A stretch of DNA of 64,000 bases, from assembly GCA_963711675.1 (NCBI GenBank), contig CAVQFB010000002.1, positions 1-64,000 of the forward strand, written 5' to 3'. Within the stretch, counting starts at the first letter, position 1; every line of letters begins with the position of its first letter. This document shows, piece after piece, positions 1 to 8,714 of this stretch. Origin of the DNA: CAVQFB01 sp963711675. Lineage in GTDB: Bacteria > Acidobacteriota > Terriglobia > Terriglobales > Acidobacteriaceae. The position numbers and the translations under genes are program-made. Under the pieces are notes generated by a model. That model was not told where the DNA came from. It saw only the letters and a list, made by a program, of their open reading frames with translations, and made no database searches.

Positions 1-453
1 GTCATGACCAAGGTAACGAAGCTGACGCGTGGGTTGCACAAGGAGGTGTCGTGCAGAGGGACTGAGAAATCAGGTTACGGTGAAACACATCCATTATGGC
101 AAAGAAGTAGCCTTCTCGGAAATCCGGGGGGCATGCGACAGCTGATTGTCTGTGGCGAAGAAGACTGGGTGGGCGCGAAAACAATTGTCGGGCGAGGCGG
201 TGCTTTCGCCCTCTTAGGGGTGGAGTGTCTTACCGGTGGGATCGGACGGGCTGGAGACTCAACGGAGCTACTGCCAGTTGGGTTCGAAAAGCGGAGGGGA
301 TGAGGGAACTGATGGAGTCAGCAGATTTCGTTACGTGTTTGGCCTCTCAGGAACTTGGACAATCGAGCCCGAAATTCCAATTCCATTATGATGCGTCTGC
401 AGCGACGGTCGATCCGCGGTTATCTGGTGGGGTTTCCTCGGCGACAAATACCC
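1..453. other. No recognisable gene
   Basis: Several short open frames exist on both strands but none has a recognisable motif, a convincing ribosome site or neighbour support. This is the downstream side of the minus-strand Rieske gene; no clear terminator hairpin was seen. Confidence 0.5.
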
Positions 454-807
454 TCACACCGCATTTCCGTCCTGCGAACACTGACGGTTATCGTGTGCAG
501 GCAGCGGGGTAAATTCAAAGCGCACATGATCGCCCTCGATCGTCGTCAACACCGGCGTCAGACAGTAGGCGGGGGCATTCAGGCATATCCCCGTGTCCAG
601 GCTGAACTTCCATCCGTGTCCCGGGCACTCCACTACTTTCTCTTCAACCTCTCCCTGAGACAGCGGCCAGGCGGCGTGCGGGCAGACATCGACAAATGCC
701 GAGATGCGTCCAGCTGAGCGGAAAACGACCATGGCTACTCCATCGCGCTTGACGCGAAAGAGGGTGTCGGAAAGGAAATCTTGCAGAGACAGCTCAATGA
801 TTGGCAT
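454..807 (-). CDS. Small Rieske [2Fe-2S] ferredoxin-like protein
   Basis: A 117-residue cytoplasmic Rieske protein. The cluster ligands are visible as C42-P-H44 and C61-P-G-H64-G, the spacing expected for the Rieske fold, so it should carry a [2Fe-2S] cluster and shuttle electrons. The open frame extends upstream to 969, but the start at 807 is preferred because the product begins right at the domain (MPIIELSLQDF). That start overlaps the end of the metallo-beta-lactamase gene by 14 bases, so the two are probably translationally coupled. No catalytic oxygenase domain is fused to it; it resembles the free ferredoxin type. The pairing with a metallo-beta-lactamase protein recalls the domain composition of CMP-sialic acid hydroxylase (Rieske plus lactamase fold in one chain), but a role here is inference. 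Confidence 0.85.
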   Translation of the reverse strand: MPIIELSLQDFLSDTLFRVKRDGVAMVVFRSAGRISAFVDVCPHAAWPLSQGEVEEKVVECPGHGWKFSLDTGICLNAPAYCLTPVLTTIEGDHVRFEFTPLPAHDNRQCSQDGNAV

Positions 808-2110
808 ACCAGTTGTGAAGTCTTTCCGGATCAGGTTCGTAAAGGAAATGGTAAAGCGGTTCGTTGTACTCATCCGGACGACGGTCCGCCCGGAATCGCA
901 AGGAGAGCAACAGGTGTTCGAAAAATGGCTCCTGCCCGGTGACGAACGGATAGATAAGTTTGTCCTCAACTTCTATCGTGTAGGTCCAATCGGGCAGTAA
1001 TCCCTCGACGACATAAGTGGGGCCGGGTGCGGTGAAATCCACGGTCCACTCACCTCCCTGCGGCCCCGTGACGACAAACGCCAGCTTGGCGTTGATGCGT
1101 TGGCGAACTGACTGGGTTTGCGCTCTCACCAGGTCGTTGTAATGCTGCGGCAGCAGCTTGGCAAGATCACTGTTCGCGGATTTCTCAGCTTTTTGTTTTC
1201 CGGCAATCCCCGGCGCCATTCGCTCGGAAGCCTCGGCAATGTACTTGTGGCGAGGCATGCGGAAAGCAGCAGGTGCGTGCGGTTCAAAGCCAGTTCGGCT
1301 GTCCCAGACGTCTCCTGCAGCCATGTATAGCGCGCTGGAGCCCAGGTTTGCCTCGCGCAACGCCTGAACCGCGAGTTCGGGATCGACAAAAATTCCGCGT
1401 TCTTCAGTGTTCAGCCAGAGCATGTCCGGATCGAGCACGGTACAAGGCCCGGCCGCGGGCACAGCAATCTTCGGCTTGGTGAGTTGAACACGCTGGACCA
1501 GGCTCCGCAGCAATGCCCTACGCCTGCGGCGGATCAAGTCGAGTTGTACTTCTTGCGGATAGTTGTAAAGCATCGGGTACCAGTTGGCCCCCGAAAACAT
1601 GTAGAAGCCGATGTCGAGACCGCCCTCGCCGATGCGCTCCAGATCGTGGTAACCGAGCTTGCAGTCAGTCTCATTCAAGAGGCGACAGCCCTCATGCTCG
1701 ATAAGAAGAGCAGAGTCATTCGTATACTCGGCGGTGGTTAGTATGGTGGCTTTCAGGCCATCGCCCAGATCCAGTTCCTCGCCGGATTGTGACTCGCGAA
1801 TGTTCGTGAACCCCAGTTTCTCAAGAAAAGAACGCAGCTTGGGGGTGGAGAACTTGCACAGCAGCAGGGGTATATCCTTCCGGAAATGCCGAAGGGTCGC
1901 CACGTCGAGGTGATCCTCGTGCTCGTGCGACAGAAACAGATAGTCAATGTTCTTCGGGAAAGATTCCGGAGTGACACCGGCGTCTGCGAGAACGTGAGTA
2001 TGAAACCATGTGCCCAGGTAGGCGCCCTCCGTCAACCAAGGGTCCGTCAGAATGGTTCGACCGCCTGCCTCGATCAGCGTGCAGGCTTGACCATAGTAGG
2101 TGACGCGCAT
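794..2110 (-). CDS. Metallo-beta-lactamase fold hydrolase (UlaG/Lactamase_B_3 type)
   Basis: A 438-residue soluble protein with the metallo-beta-lactamase signature H62-E-H64-E-D66-H67 after a first strand reading MRVTYYGQACTLIEAGG, typical of the UlaG-like branch. The N-terminal ~250 residues form the hydrolase fold. The C-terminal ~170 residues end in an aromatic-rich segment (YHFLYEPDPERLHNW) that I do not assign. No signal peptide is present. It sits directly upstream of, and overlaps, the Rieske gene. Fused Rieske plus Lactamase_B_3 architecture is known from CMP-N-acetylneuraminate hydroxylase; this looks like a split version of that composition, but no sialic-acid genes are nearby, so substrate is unknown. 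It stands some distance from the export gene at 2583 and may be a separate unit with its promoter in 2111-2238. Confidence 0.85.
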   Translation of the reverse strand: MRVTYYGQACTLIEAGGRTILTDPWLTEGAYLGTWFHTHVLADAGVTPESFPKNIDYLFLSHEHEDHLDVATLRHFRKDIPLLLCKFSTPKLRSFLEKLGFTNIRESQSGEELDLGDGLKATILTTAEYTNDSALLIEHEGCRLLNETDCKLGYHDLERIGEGGLDIGFYMFSGANWYPMLYNYPQEVQLDLIRRRRRALLRSLVQRVQLTKPKIAVPAAGPCTVLDPDMLWLNTEERGIFVDPELAVQALREANLGSSALYMAAGDVWDSRTGFEPHAPAAFRMPRHKYIAEASERMAPGIAGKQKAEKSANSDLAKLLPQHYNDLVRAQTQSVRQRINAKLAFVVTGPQGGEWTVDFTAPGPTYVVEGLLPDWTYTIEVEDKLIYPFVTGQEPFFEHLLLSLRFRADRRPDEYNEPLYHFLYEPDPERLHNWYANH

Positions 2111-2238
2111 AGTAACCCTCGACTCCCGAGATCTACGAGGCCTTCCCCGTCGGTGCAGCGTGCGAAAATTCTATCATCGGCGGCGCGTTCAGCTGGAGAG
2201 CTCATCACAGCGAGCCTCACGAGCCGAAGACATCGATC

Positions 2239-2451
2239 CTAATTCCGCAGGTGGCTCGGGAGTTGAGGCGTTCGCATGAATATCGGCCGGTAATGCTGTT
2301 TCCGACAGGTGTAGCATTTCGCGAGCCGGAGCAACAACAGCGCCGGGAGTTTTTCGAATGTACTCTTTGTCACCGAAGCGACAATCGCAGCACTATTGCA
2401 ATAGGGGCAATGCCCTAAGCTGATTTTGCGTATAGCTCCGAGCGATAGCAT
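2239..2451 (-). CDS. Small putative zinc-ribbon protein
   Basis: A 70-residue frame with two CxxC knuckles (CPYC near residue 15 and CYTC near residue 46), spaced as in a zinc ribbon and separated by a hydrophobic stretch. No enzyme domain is visible. The ribosome site is weak (a GAGG about 14 bases upstream of the ATG). It stands alone on the minus strand between the Wza-like gene and the metallo-beta-lactamase gene. The paired cysteine knuckles are the main reason to keep it; it could still be a chance frame. Confidence 0.5.
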   Translation of the reverse strand: MLSLGAIRKISLGHCPYCNSAAIVASVTKSTFEKLPALLLLRLAKCYTCRKQHYRPIFMRTPQLPSHLRN

Positions 2452-2582
2452 GGTTTGTTGGCGGACCTCGCCTTTTCAATTTGAAGAAACGGGGAGATGT
2501 TTCAACGGCAACTTCGGGGGGCCGGGTTGATCGAGCTAAACGATTTCACAATACCGCACGCCGGATCCTGCCCGACATCCCA

Positions 2583-3629
2583 TCAGGGCATGCGGTAAAC
2601 GGCCACCCCGGTCGCGACGCGCATGATGGAGTCCAGCGTCTTGGCCCCGACGTTCTTTGCCGTGCTGCCAGGGATGAACACGATATCCTCGGCTTGAAGC
2701 CTTACGTCCGGAGCTTTCGCCTGCAACATTTTCTTGAGCTCGAGGGGAATTTCCGCCGGACCACTAGCGGTCGGGCGAATGATCTTGGCAGCGTTCAACG
2801 CGGCGGTTCCATTGGCTCCTTCAGCCATAGCGAGGGCTTGCAGCACGGTCATGCCGTGAGATTCCATCACGAAGCCGCTCGGCTTGTGCACGTCGCCCAC
2901 GACGTAAACAATACCTGCCTTAGAGACCACAACCGTGTCTCCCGGACGCATCTCGACGTTCGCTTGGTTGTTCTTGTTGGGGTCGGGAGACATCGTGACC
3001 ACTTGCGGCGACTGCGGCTGGTTCTGACGGGTGATCGTAACCATTTCACCTGCTTTAACCGTGGTTCCGCCAGCCTGCGATAAGACGTCGAACAGACGAT
3101 GGGGACCGATCAGAGGATAAACACCGGGCTTTTGAACCTCACCCAGAACGGCTACGCCTTGGGTGGCATATTCCTTTTCGAAAACTGTAACCTGGGGATC
3201 GGCGAAATATTTTCCATCGAGCAGGCGTTTGCGTATCACTTGGCTGGCCTGGTCGACTGACAACCCGGCCAGATGCACGTTACCGACCAGCGCCAGGGCC
3301 GCATCACCATTGCTGGCAACGCGCACTTCCTGGTCGAAATCCGCAGCGCCAATCACACCGATCTTCAACAGATCACCGGCACCGATCAAAATCTCGCCGC
3401 TGGCCGAGCTGGACGAATCGGCGACATTGCCGGTCGGAGCCGATGTTGTGGATGTCGCGGCTTTGGCGGGTGCCGGTTCGGCGCTGGTTACGGGCGCCGG
3501 CTGGGCAGTCTTGGCGGGCGCCGTTTGAGCCTTGGTGGCGGGGGTAGTGTTCTGCCCCCAAACCAAACTCGCAGTCGATAGCAGAACGGCTATCCACAAA
3601 AGTCTCTTGCAACCGATGATGCAATTCAT
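2583..3629 (-). CDS. Polysaccharide export protein, Wza-like with SLBB domains
   Basis: A 348-residue exported protein. The N-terminus is a Sec signal peptide (CKRLLWIAVLLSTASLVWGQ) followed by a low-complexity Ala/Pro/Thr linker to about residue 75. A Poly_export domain follows (ILIGAGDLLKIGVIGAADFD...), then two SLBB-type beta-grasp segments (VAVLGEVQKPGVYPL and VYVVGDVHKPSGFVM). This is the outer-membrane/periplasmic export channel component of Wzx/Wzy-type EPS systems and the natural partner of the Wzc kinase at 45020-47296. It lacks an obvious lipobox Cys after the signal, unlike E. coli Wza. It lies about 40 kb from the kinase at the far end of the same-strand gene run. Confidence 0.9.
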   Translation of the reverse strand: MNCIIGCKRLLWIAVLLSTASLVWGQNTTPATKAQTAPAKTAQPAPVTSAEPAPAKAATSTTSAPTGNVADSSSSASGEILIGAGDLLKIGVIGAADFDQEVRVASNGDAALALVGNVHLAGLSVDQASQVIRKRLLDGKYFADPQVTVFEKEYATQGVAVLGEVQKPGVYPLIGPHRLFDVLSQAGGTTVKAGEMVTITRQNQPQSPQVVTMSPDPNKNNQANVEMRPGDTVVVSKAGIVYVVGDVHKPSGFVMESHGMTVLQALAMAEGANGTAALNAAKIIRPTASGPAEIPLELKKMLQAKAPDVRLQAEDIVFIPGSTAKNVGAKTLDSIMRVATGVAVYRMP

Positions 3630-3909
3630 GGAACCACCTCAGACCGAATAACGAAAATGCTACAAGTGCCAGTTAGGGTGCTCGCGGTACGTACCACTCT
3701 ATTCTAAGCGCGCATCCGTTGCGGGGAGAGGAGAAAAGTGCCTAACCATTATCGGGGGTAACTGCGGTTTAGGGTCGTGAGTGAGCAAATGCCGAGGATT
3801 GTGTGGTCGGCGCCTACGCTTGATGTGAGCGCTGTCCCGCTCGTCCCCGGCATTGCCTTGAACCTACCATGGGCTGATGCCTTCCTCGCGGAAGGCATCA
3901 GCCCTTAGC
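3630..3909. other. Intergenic region with a terminator-like hairpin
   Basis: No gene is visible. It holds the upstream region of the Wza-like gene and the hairpin listed at 3871-3904, so the export gene probably has its own promoter here. Confidence 0.5.
3871..3904 (-). terminator. Perfect 15-bp stem-loop after a surface-protein gene
   Basis: GGGCTGATGCCTTCC, a TCGC loop, then the exact reverse complement. It begins 5 bases past the stop codon of the minus-strand Ig protein. There is no clear T-run on the minus strand, so it could be an intrinsic terminator of weak type or a 3' mRNA-stabilising hairpin. Confidence 0.7.
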
Positions 3910-5079
3910 TTATTGCACGGTCAGTGTGAACGTGGTCGTTTGCGCCGTCAGGCTACCGGAAGTTCCGGTGACGGTGACGGTGTAAGCTCCCGCCGGCGTT
4001 CCGCCGCTGGGCGGAGGTGTGGTGGTTGTGGACGAGCCGCCGCCGCAAGCCGCCAGGAACAGGAGGCCTGAGACCATCAGGAATATGAGCAGGAGGCCCA
4101 GTGCCTTCTTGCGGCGCGAGCCGAAGCTCACTCCCAGCAGCGTCATCCCACCCAAGGGAAGCAACATTGCGTAGAAGACGCTGCTCGAGTGCATGAGAGC
4201 CGCGTGCGGCGCTGTGGTGCTGACGGTCAAGGTTGCGGTGGTTGTAGCCGTCGCCGGCAGTGAGCAAACCGGTGCGGGTGTTCCACCACCCGTGACGGCG
4301 CAGCTAAGGTTCACCGTGCCGGCAAAGCCACCCGTGGGATTAACGTAATCGTGGAAGTGGCTGAACTTCCCGCCGCTACGGTTGCCGATGGTCGGGGTCG
4401 CCGTCAGCGTGAAGTTGCCGCTGCCGACTGCCGCCACGGTAAGTGCAAACGGTGTGGTGTGAACCACGGATCCGGAGGTACCCGTAACGACTACGTTCGC
4501 CAAGCCCACAGGTGTGCCTGCAGTTGTGGAGATGGTGAGGGCTGAGGTGACGGCACCCGTGCCCGGAGTGACAGGAGTCGGGTTGAATCCGCAGGTCGCC
4601 CCGGTGGGAAGACCAGTGCAAGTCAAGTTAACCGCGCTGGTGAATCCGCCCGATGGAGTAATCGTGACCGTGATGGGACTAGTCGGATTTCCTGCCGTGA
4701 CGGTTGCCGAAGTCGGCGCGGCCGCGATCGTGAAATCCGGGAGTGCCCCGCTGGGCTGCCGGAAGGCAACAGCCTGGATGACCCAAGGCAGAGGCTTATC
4801 CTGGGTTGCGGTTCCATCGTACGGTCCGGCCACAGTTGGAAAGGCGTGCTCCACGTTGTTGCCGTCCGCCGAATAGACCGCAGTCGCGAACGCGCAACTG
4901 CTGCCAAAGCAAGCATTACCCGGAACCGCGATGACACCGGCAACCGTGCCGGCGCCAATGATCATATCGCCTACGCTAGTCGGCGTAACCGATCCGCTGT
5001 CCATGGCGATGGAAGTCCCGGAAGCGCCGACGCCGTTACCATCAAGAGGATTCACCGTGTCAAGCCCACTGTATTCCAC
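3910..5079 (-). CDS. Ig-repeat surface protein, C-terminal part, with nested TM/lipobox module
   Basis: This 389-residue frame is the C-terminal part of a much larger surface protein that also includes 5099-6304 and 6283-6689; frame changes separate them. It begins inside a repeat module (EYSGLDTVNPLD...), then carries Ig-like repeats ending in TLTVS and TVTGTSGS strands. In the last Ig repeat, between those strands, sits an inserted segment: a hydrophobic helix (MLLPLGGMTLLGVSF), a basic patch (SRRKK), a second hydrophobic helix, and a lipobox-like LAAC followed by GGGSS and a Pro/Thr linker. The second half of the Ig repeat then finishes the protein (TFTLTVQ). Around 4345-4390 the best reading is in another frame (ATVAAGSSATSTIT), meaning two compensating indels. 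The same C-terminal plan occurs in the protein at 21032-24445. Confidence 0.75.
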   Translation of the reverse strand: MEYSGLDTVNPLDGNGVGASGTSIAMDSGSVTPTSVGDMIIGAGTVAGVIAVPGNACFGSSCAFATAVYSADGNNVEHAFPTVAGPYDGTATQDKPLPWVIQAVAFRQPSGALPDFTIAAAPTSATVTAGNPTSPITVTITPSGGFTSAVNLTCTGLPTGATCGFNPTPVTPGTGAVTSALTISTTAGTPVGLANVVVTGTSGSVVHTTPFALTVAAVGSGNFTLTATPTIGNRSGGKFSHFHDYVNPTGGFAGTVNLSCAVTGGGTPAPVCSLPATATTTATLTVSTTAPHAALMHSSSVFYAMLLPLGGMTLLGVSFGSRRKKALGLLLIFLMVSGLLFLAACGGGSSTTTTPPPSGGTPAGAYTVTVTGTSGSLTAQTTTFTLTVQ

Positions 5080-5098
5080 GATACGAAGATCGGGAGCG

Positions 5099-6304
5099 TT
5101 AGGCGCTGCGTTGAAGGTCGACAGTAACCGTGTTGGTATTGGCAGCCGAGGCCTTGATGTTCTTGGCGTAGTAAATGGCCTGGGTAAGGCCAGTGCCCTG
5201 GGTAGGAGCGACGGCGGGAGCGTACGTGTTGCCCGCGCTATCGGTCACCGACGTAATGGTTGACGTGGTGTCGCCCCAACCGATGACGACCACGTTCAGG
5301 TCACCTGCTGCCTGAGCCAAGGTGAAAGGAGCCGACACGGCACGGGCAGAATTTGCTTGTACGAAATTAATTCCCGCTCCGCTCGCGTAGCCGAAGGTGC
5401 CGGCTGTTGCACTGGCGCCGCTGGGATTCTTTACGACCACCGTTTGGTCGGCAGCGGGACCTGCGGGCATCACAGCAGTGATTAGGCCACTATTTATAAC
5501 AAGGACTTTGTCTGCAGGAGTTGTACCGACCTTTACCGTAGCGCCGGCGGCGAAATCACTACCGGTGATATTTACAGGCGTTCCACCATTTACCGATCCG
5601 CCATTCGGCCCGATGACACCTGCTGTAGTGGTGAAGGGCGTAACTGATGTATACGCGAAACCAAGCCCTGTCGTTGCTTGATTATCCGGGTTGGTAACCA
5701 CGATCGTTGGGCTGCTGTGGGTTGTGGGAAAATCCGGAGACACGCAGTTCATAGTGGTGGAATTGGCGACGGCGCAGTTTACCGCCGAGGCTGTGAATGT
5801 ACCGTCACTGATAACTGCATTTGCGCCCGCCAGGAAATTTGTGCCGGTAATCACAATAGGCACCCCGCCTGTTTCCCCACTGGTGGCGGGGACCACCGAC
5901 GTCGCTGTCGGAGCGGGATTGACGATAGTCGTCTGCCCGGCGACGCGCAGAGCAATCATCTGCATGACCCAATTGCCGCCGCCGTTTGTGTTGACCTGGG
6001 CCTGATAAGGTCCAGGGGCGGTAGTTACTTCCGCGTCTACCACAACATCAAAAAACGGAGCGATGGGGTGGATTTCGGTAAACAAACTGCAGCCGCTGCC
6101 GCAATTCGTGATCGTGCTGGCGAAGTCACTGCCGCTGATAGTGCCACCAGCCACCAGCACATCGTTGGCATAATTTGTCGTCAACGAACCGGTACTGGCA
6201 GGACTGGTAGCGGCCGCTGTTCCAACGGACGTATCCAGGGGAAAAGCAGTGTTCTCCAGGAATGGAGGTCCGCCGTACTCGACTAAGACGAACATCTTGC
6301 GCAC
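5099..6304 (-). CDS. IPT/TIG surface protein, central part
   Basis: A 401-residue open frame that is the middle of the same broken surface protein. It ends one repeat module (WVMQMIALRVAG), then has two IPT/TIG-type domains (PTATSVVPATSGETGGVPIVITG... and GPNGGSVNGGTPVNITGSDF), then starts a second repeat module (GDLNVVVIGWGDTTSTITSV, IYYAKNIKA). It runs into a stop at 5099 where the protein clearly continues in the next frame (APNAPDLRIVEY). The annotated ATG is internal; the true N-terminus lies in 6283-6689. Such domains bind glycans or other surface proteins in known families; here a cell-surface adhesin or EPS-matrix role is inferred from the neighbouring EPS genes. Confidence 0.7.
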   Translation of the reverse strand: MRKMFVLVEYGGPPFLENTAFPLDTSVGTAAATSPASTGSLTTNYANDVLVAGGTISGSDFASTITNCGSGCSLFTEIHPIAPFFDVVVDAEVTTAPGPYQAQVNTNGGGNWVMQMIALRVAGQTTIVNPAPTATSVVPATSGETGGVPIVITGTNFLAGANAVISDGTFTASAVNCAVANSTTMNCVSPDFPTTHSSPTIVVTNPDNQATTGLGFAYTSVTPFTTTAGVIGPNGGSVNGGTPVNITGSDFAAGATVKVGTTPADKVLVINSGLITAVMPAGPAADQTVVVKNPSGASATAGTFGYASGAGINFVQANSARAVSAPFTLAQAAGDLNVVVIGWGDTTSTITSVTDSAGNTYAPAVAPTQGTGLTQAIYYAKNIKASAANTNTVTVDLQRSA

Positions 6305-6689
6305 CTGTGGAAGGAGTTGAAAGTGACCGTGACGGTATTAATGCCGCGCCTTGATATTCGAGGCAACGTAGATGGCTTGCGAAACGTCCGGCAGGGTCGC
6401 GTCCATGGTGCCAGCGGCCAGAAAGTAGGTGTTGCCATTGGAGTCGGTAACAGACCCAATTGTGGAAGTGCTGTCACTCCATCCCACGACCACCACGTTA
6501 AGACCGCCGGCCAATCTGGGCAGATTGGGAAAACTGACCGTCACCGGATTCTGGTAGCCGATGCCGCCACCGGATACTACTTGATTCGTGGGAATACTGG
6601 CCGACCGCTAAAGCCGGAATCAGCAATGCTGAGAGCAGCACCGCTGTGCTGAGCAGAAACTGGAAGCGCCCTAGGAAATTAACTTTCAC
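6283..6689 (-). pseudogene. N-terminal pieces of the broken Ig/IPT surface protein
   Basis: A GTG start at 6689, with GAGG upstream, opens a signal peptide (FLLSTAVLLSALLIPALAVG). The frame is lost near 6595, where the next frame continues as a repeat module (IPTNQVVSGGGIGYQNPVTV, then GGLNVVVVGWSDSTSTIGSV). It is lost again near 6345 (NIKA then GINTVTVTF) and again near 6308, joining the 5099-6304 frame. Three indels within 300 bases make this part untranslatable as it stands. Joined in the best frames, the whole gene would span 3910-6689 and encode about 920 residues. The cause could be real decay or sequencing error. Confidence 0.65.
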
Positions 6690-7054
6690 GGAATTTGACC
6701 TCGTTGTTGAGTAGTTTTCTTTGCCGACTTTCATTCAGTCGACGCCCAAGCACCCTGTTGTTTTGATACCCGATATTCAATCTCATCTGGTGCTCATCAA
6801 AAAGTGCTTACCTGACATCCCCCCTGGGGGCGATTTACTCGCCCAAAGGGTTAGTCCCAAGTCTTACCAAGCAAATCGGAAGCCATCAGTGATTGATATA
6901 AACATATTAGAATCTATAAGTTACATGAAATCTGTTGAAGGGAGGTGTGAAATTGGTTGCGCACAAGGGGTACTCTCTCGGGTTTCGCTAACGAAATCAG
7001 AAGCTCCGATCTTCCCTTTCCCAAGAGGAGACGGGAGACTTGTACAAAATGCCG
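6690..7054. other. Intergenic region, no gene seen
   Basis: Between the aminotransferase and the Ig/IPT surface protein. The AT-rich stretch 6895-6930 could hold the surface protein's promoter. A C-run/G-run self-complementary stretch is present at 6829-6840. No conserved RNA motif was recognised. Confidence 0.4.
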
Positions 7055-8202
7055 TCACATGTGCATCTGGGTGTAGCCCAGCTTGTCCCAGACCTGCCAG
7101 AAGCTAAGCATTTCGGCTGGAGTTCCCAACGAGATGCGGACATAAGTGTCCATGGCCGGGAAGTGGCGCCCGATGAGCACCTGGTGTGTTTGAAAATGCT
7201 GAATGATTTCTTGAGCGGGATGATGCGTATCCATCATGAAGAAATTGGCGTGCGAGTCAATCGGCTTGAGCATTCGAACCATGGCCTGATTGCGGAACTC
7301 CACGCGATCATTGGCGTTGCGTTTCACGGCTTCGCGCACGCTGTCGACGTCCTCGATCGCGGCCATCGCGGCCCGGGCCACCACGCTGTTGACGCTCTGT
7401 TCGGTGGTGTGGGCCCGCATGCGTTGCAGGGTTTTGGGCGAGCCCACGGCGTACCCGAGCCGAAGGCCGGCCAAACCGTACACTTTGGAAAATGTGCGGC
7501 TGACAATAACGCGTTCATCGTCCACCGGGCGGTCTATGAATGACTCGTAGCGCTCGGACTCTCCGGCATAGTGATGATAGGCTTCGTCGATGAGCACGTA
7601 GATATTCGCGGGCAGTTTCTTGAGGAAGAGTTCCAGGTCCGCTCGGGGAGTGAGGCTGCCGGTGGGATTGTTCGGGTTGCAAATGTACACCAGGCCGGTA
7701 TGGTCTCCGGCGCGTCGTAACATGCCTTCGAGATCGTGGGCGAACTGCGGCGTCAGGCGCAGGGAAACGACGTCGGCGCCAGTGGCCTGGGCATAGCGTT
7801 CCATCGCCTCAAAGGTCGGAGTTGCCAGAAGCAATTGCTTGCCTGGACCGAGAAAAGCGCATGCCGCCATCCGCAGAATTTCCGTCGAACCACACCCCAG
7901 AAGCACCTGTTCGGGAGCGATCGGTGAAGTTTCGCAATGGACCCCGCGAGCGGGTCGTACTCCATGCGGGGATAGCGATTGCTGCTGACAAGAGCCGACA
8001 CCATGGCGGCTGCCGCCTTTTTGGAAGGCCCATAGGCGTTCTCGTTGCTGTTGAGGCGAATCAGGCCGGGAGGCTCCCCATCCCGGCTTGGTTCGAAGCC
8101 AGCGTGATTTAGAGAGAGTCGTGCCCATCCCGGCTGCAACAGAGCCGCTGTGCTGCCCGAGTAAGCCAGGGTGCGAAGGAAATGTCTTCGAGAGGATGAC
8201 AT
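7055..8202 (-). pseudogene. HisC-like class I/II aminotransferase with a Tat signal, one frameshift
   Basis: A fold-type I PLP aminotransferase of the histidinol-phosphate aminotransferase group. The N-terminal frame (start 8202) carries a twin-arginine-type leader (SSSRRHFLRTLAYSG) followed by IRLNSNENAYGPS, the usual start of HisC proteins. The frame then slips by one base near 7925 and continues as IAPEQVLLGCGSTEILRMAA through NPNNPTG, DEAYHHY and the PLP-lysine region SRTFSKVYGLAGLRLGYAVG to the C-terminus. A single added base would restore about 382 residues. A Tat leader on a HisC-like enzyme implies export of a folded, cofactor-loaded aminotransferase, unusual for histidine synthesis. 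It lies downstream of the GT39 and small secreted protein genes. Sequencing error is a real alternative to true inactivation. Confidence 0.75.
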
Positions 8203-8300
8203 GGACTAGAGAGCTTGTGTGAAACGGGTTTGCGATAGTGATCTGTGTTGGATCTGTACGGCTGAAAGATCCTTCGCGTCAAGCAGCCGAACGCGCGCGG

Positions 8301-8714
8301 TCACTGTTTATCTAATGTGCCCGCGCCCTGATCGGTCTCGCAACGGGCGCTCGCGCTGCCGTTAGCGATATAGGTCAGGTCAAGCTGTTTGCCGCTACTG
8401 TCAATCGTTCCCTTAAAAGTGATGCTCTCGCCCGCTTTGCTGCTTCCTGCAAGGGTTACGGAATTCGAACCTCGGGTCGTGACCACCAGGTCGGCTTCGC
8501 CAAAACAAGGAGAGCCGTCTGCAGTCAGGTGCGCTTTCGAATCCGGAGCGACGTCTATGGTTACCGAGAACGAAGCAAAGTTTCTGGACGAGACTCTGCC
8601 GCTCCACTTGCCCACCAGCGAGCTTGGCGTCGGCTGCGATCCGCCTAGCATAGTGGAGGGCAAAAGAGAGACTGCGACCATCACAGGGATGAGAAGAAAT
8701 AGGGGGCGTTTCAT
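8301..8714 (-). CDS. Small secreted protein of unknown function
   Basis: A 137-residue protein with a Sec signal peptide (FLLIPVMVAVSLLPSTMLGG) and a beta-rich mature part starting LVGKWSGRVSS, resembling small extracytoplasmic lipocalin-like or polysaccharide-binding beta domains seen in other bacteria, but I do not recognise the family. Two cysteines (in SPCFG and ARCET) could form a disulfide. The start has a strong ribosome site (AAGGAG, 8-base spacing) and the ATG overlaps the stop of the GT39 gene by 4 bases, so the two are coupled. Confidence 0.7.
   Translation of the reverse strand: MKRPLFLLIPVMVAVSLLPSTMLGGSQPTPSSLVGKWSGRVSSRNFASFSVTIDVAPDSKAHLTADGSPCFGEADLVVTTRGSNSVTLAGSSKAGESITFKGTIDSSGKQLDLTYIANGSASARCETDQGAGTLDKQ

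Noticed and set aside
454..2110. Sialic acid hydroxylase pathway
   Set aside because: The Rieske/lactamase composition fits, but there is no CMP-sialate synthase, sialate synthase or transporter in the window; kept only as a structural parallel.
6829..6840. C-run/G-run palindrome upstream of the Ig/IPT surface protein
   Set aside because: Too short and lacking a T-run or flanking conserved bases to call a terminator, operator or riboswitch.
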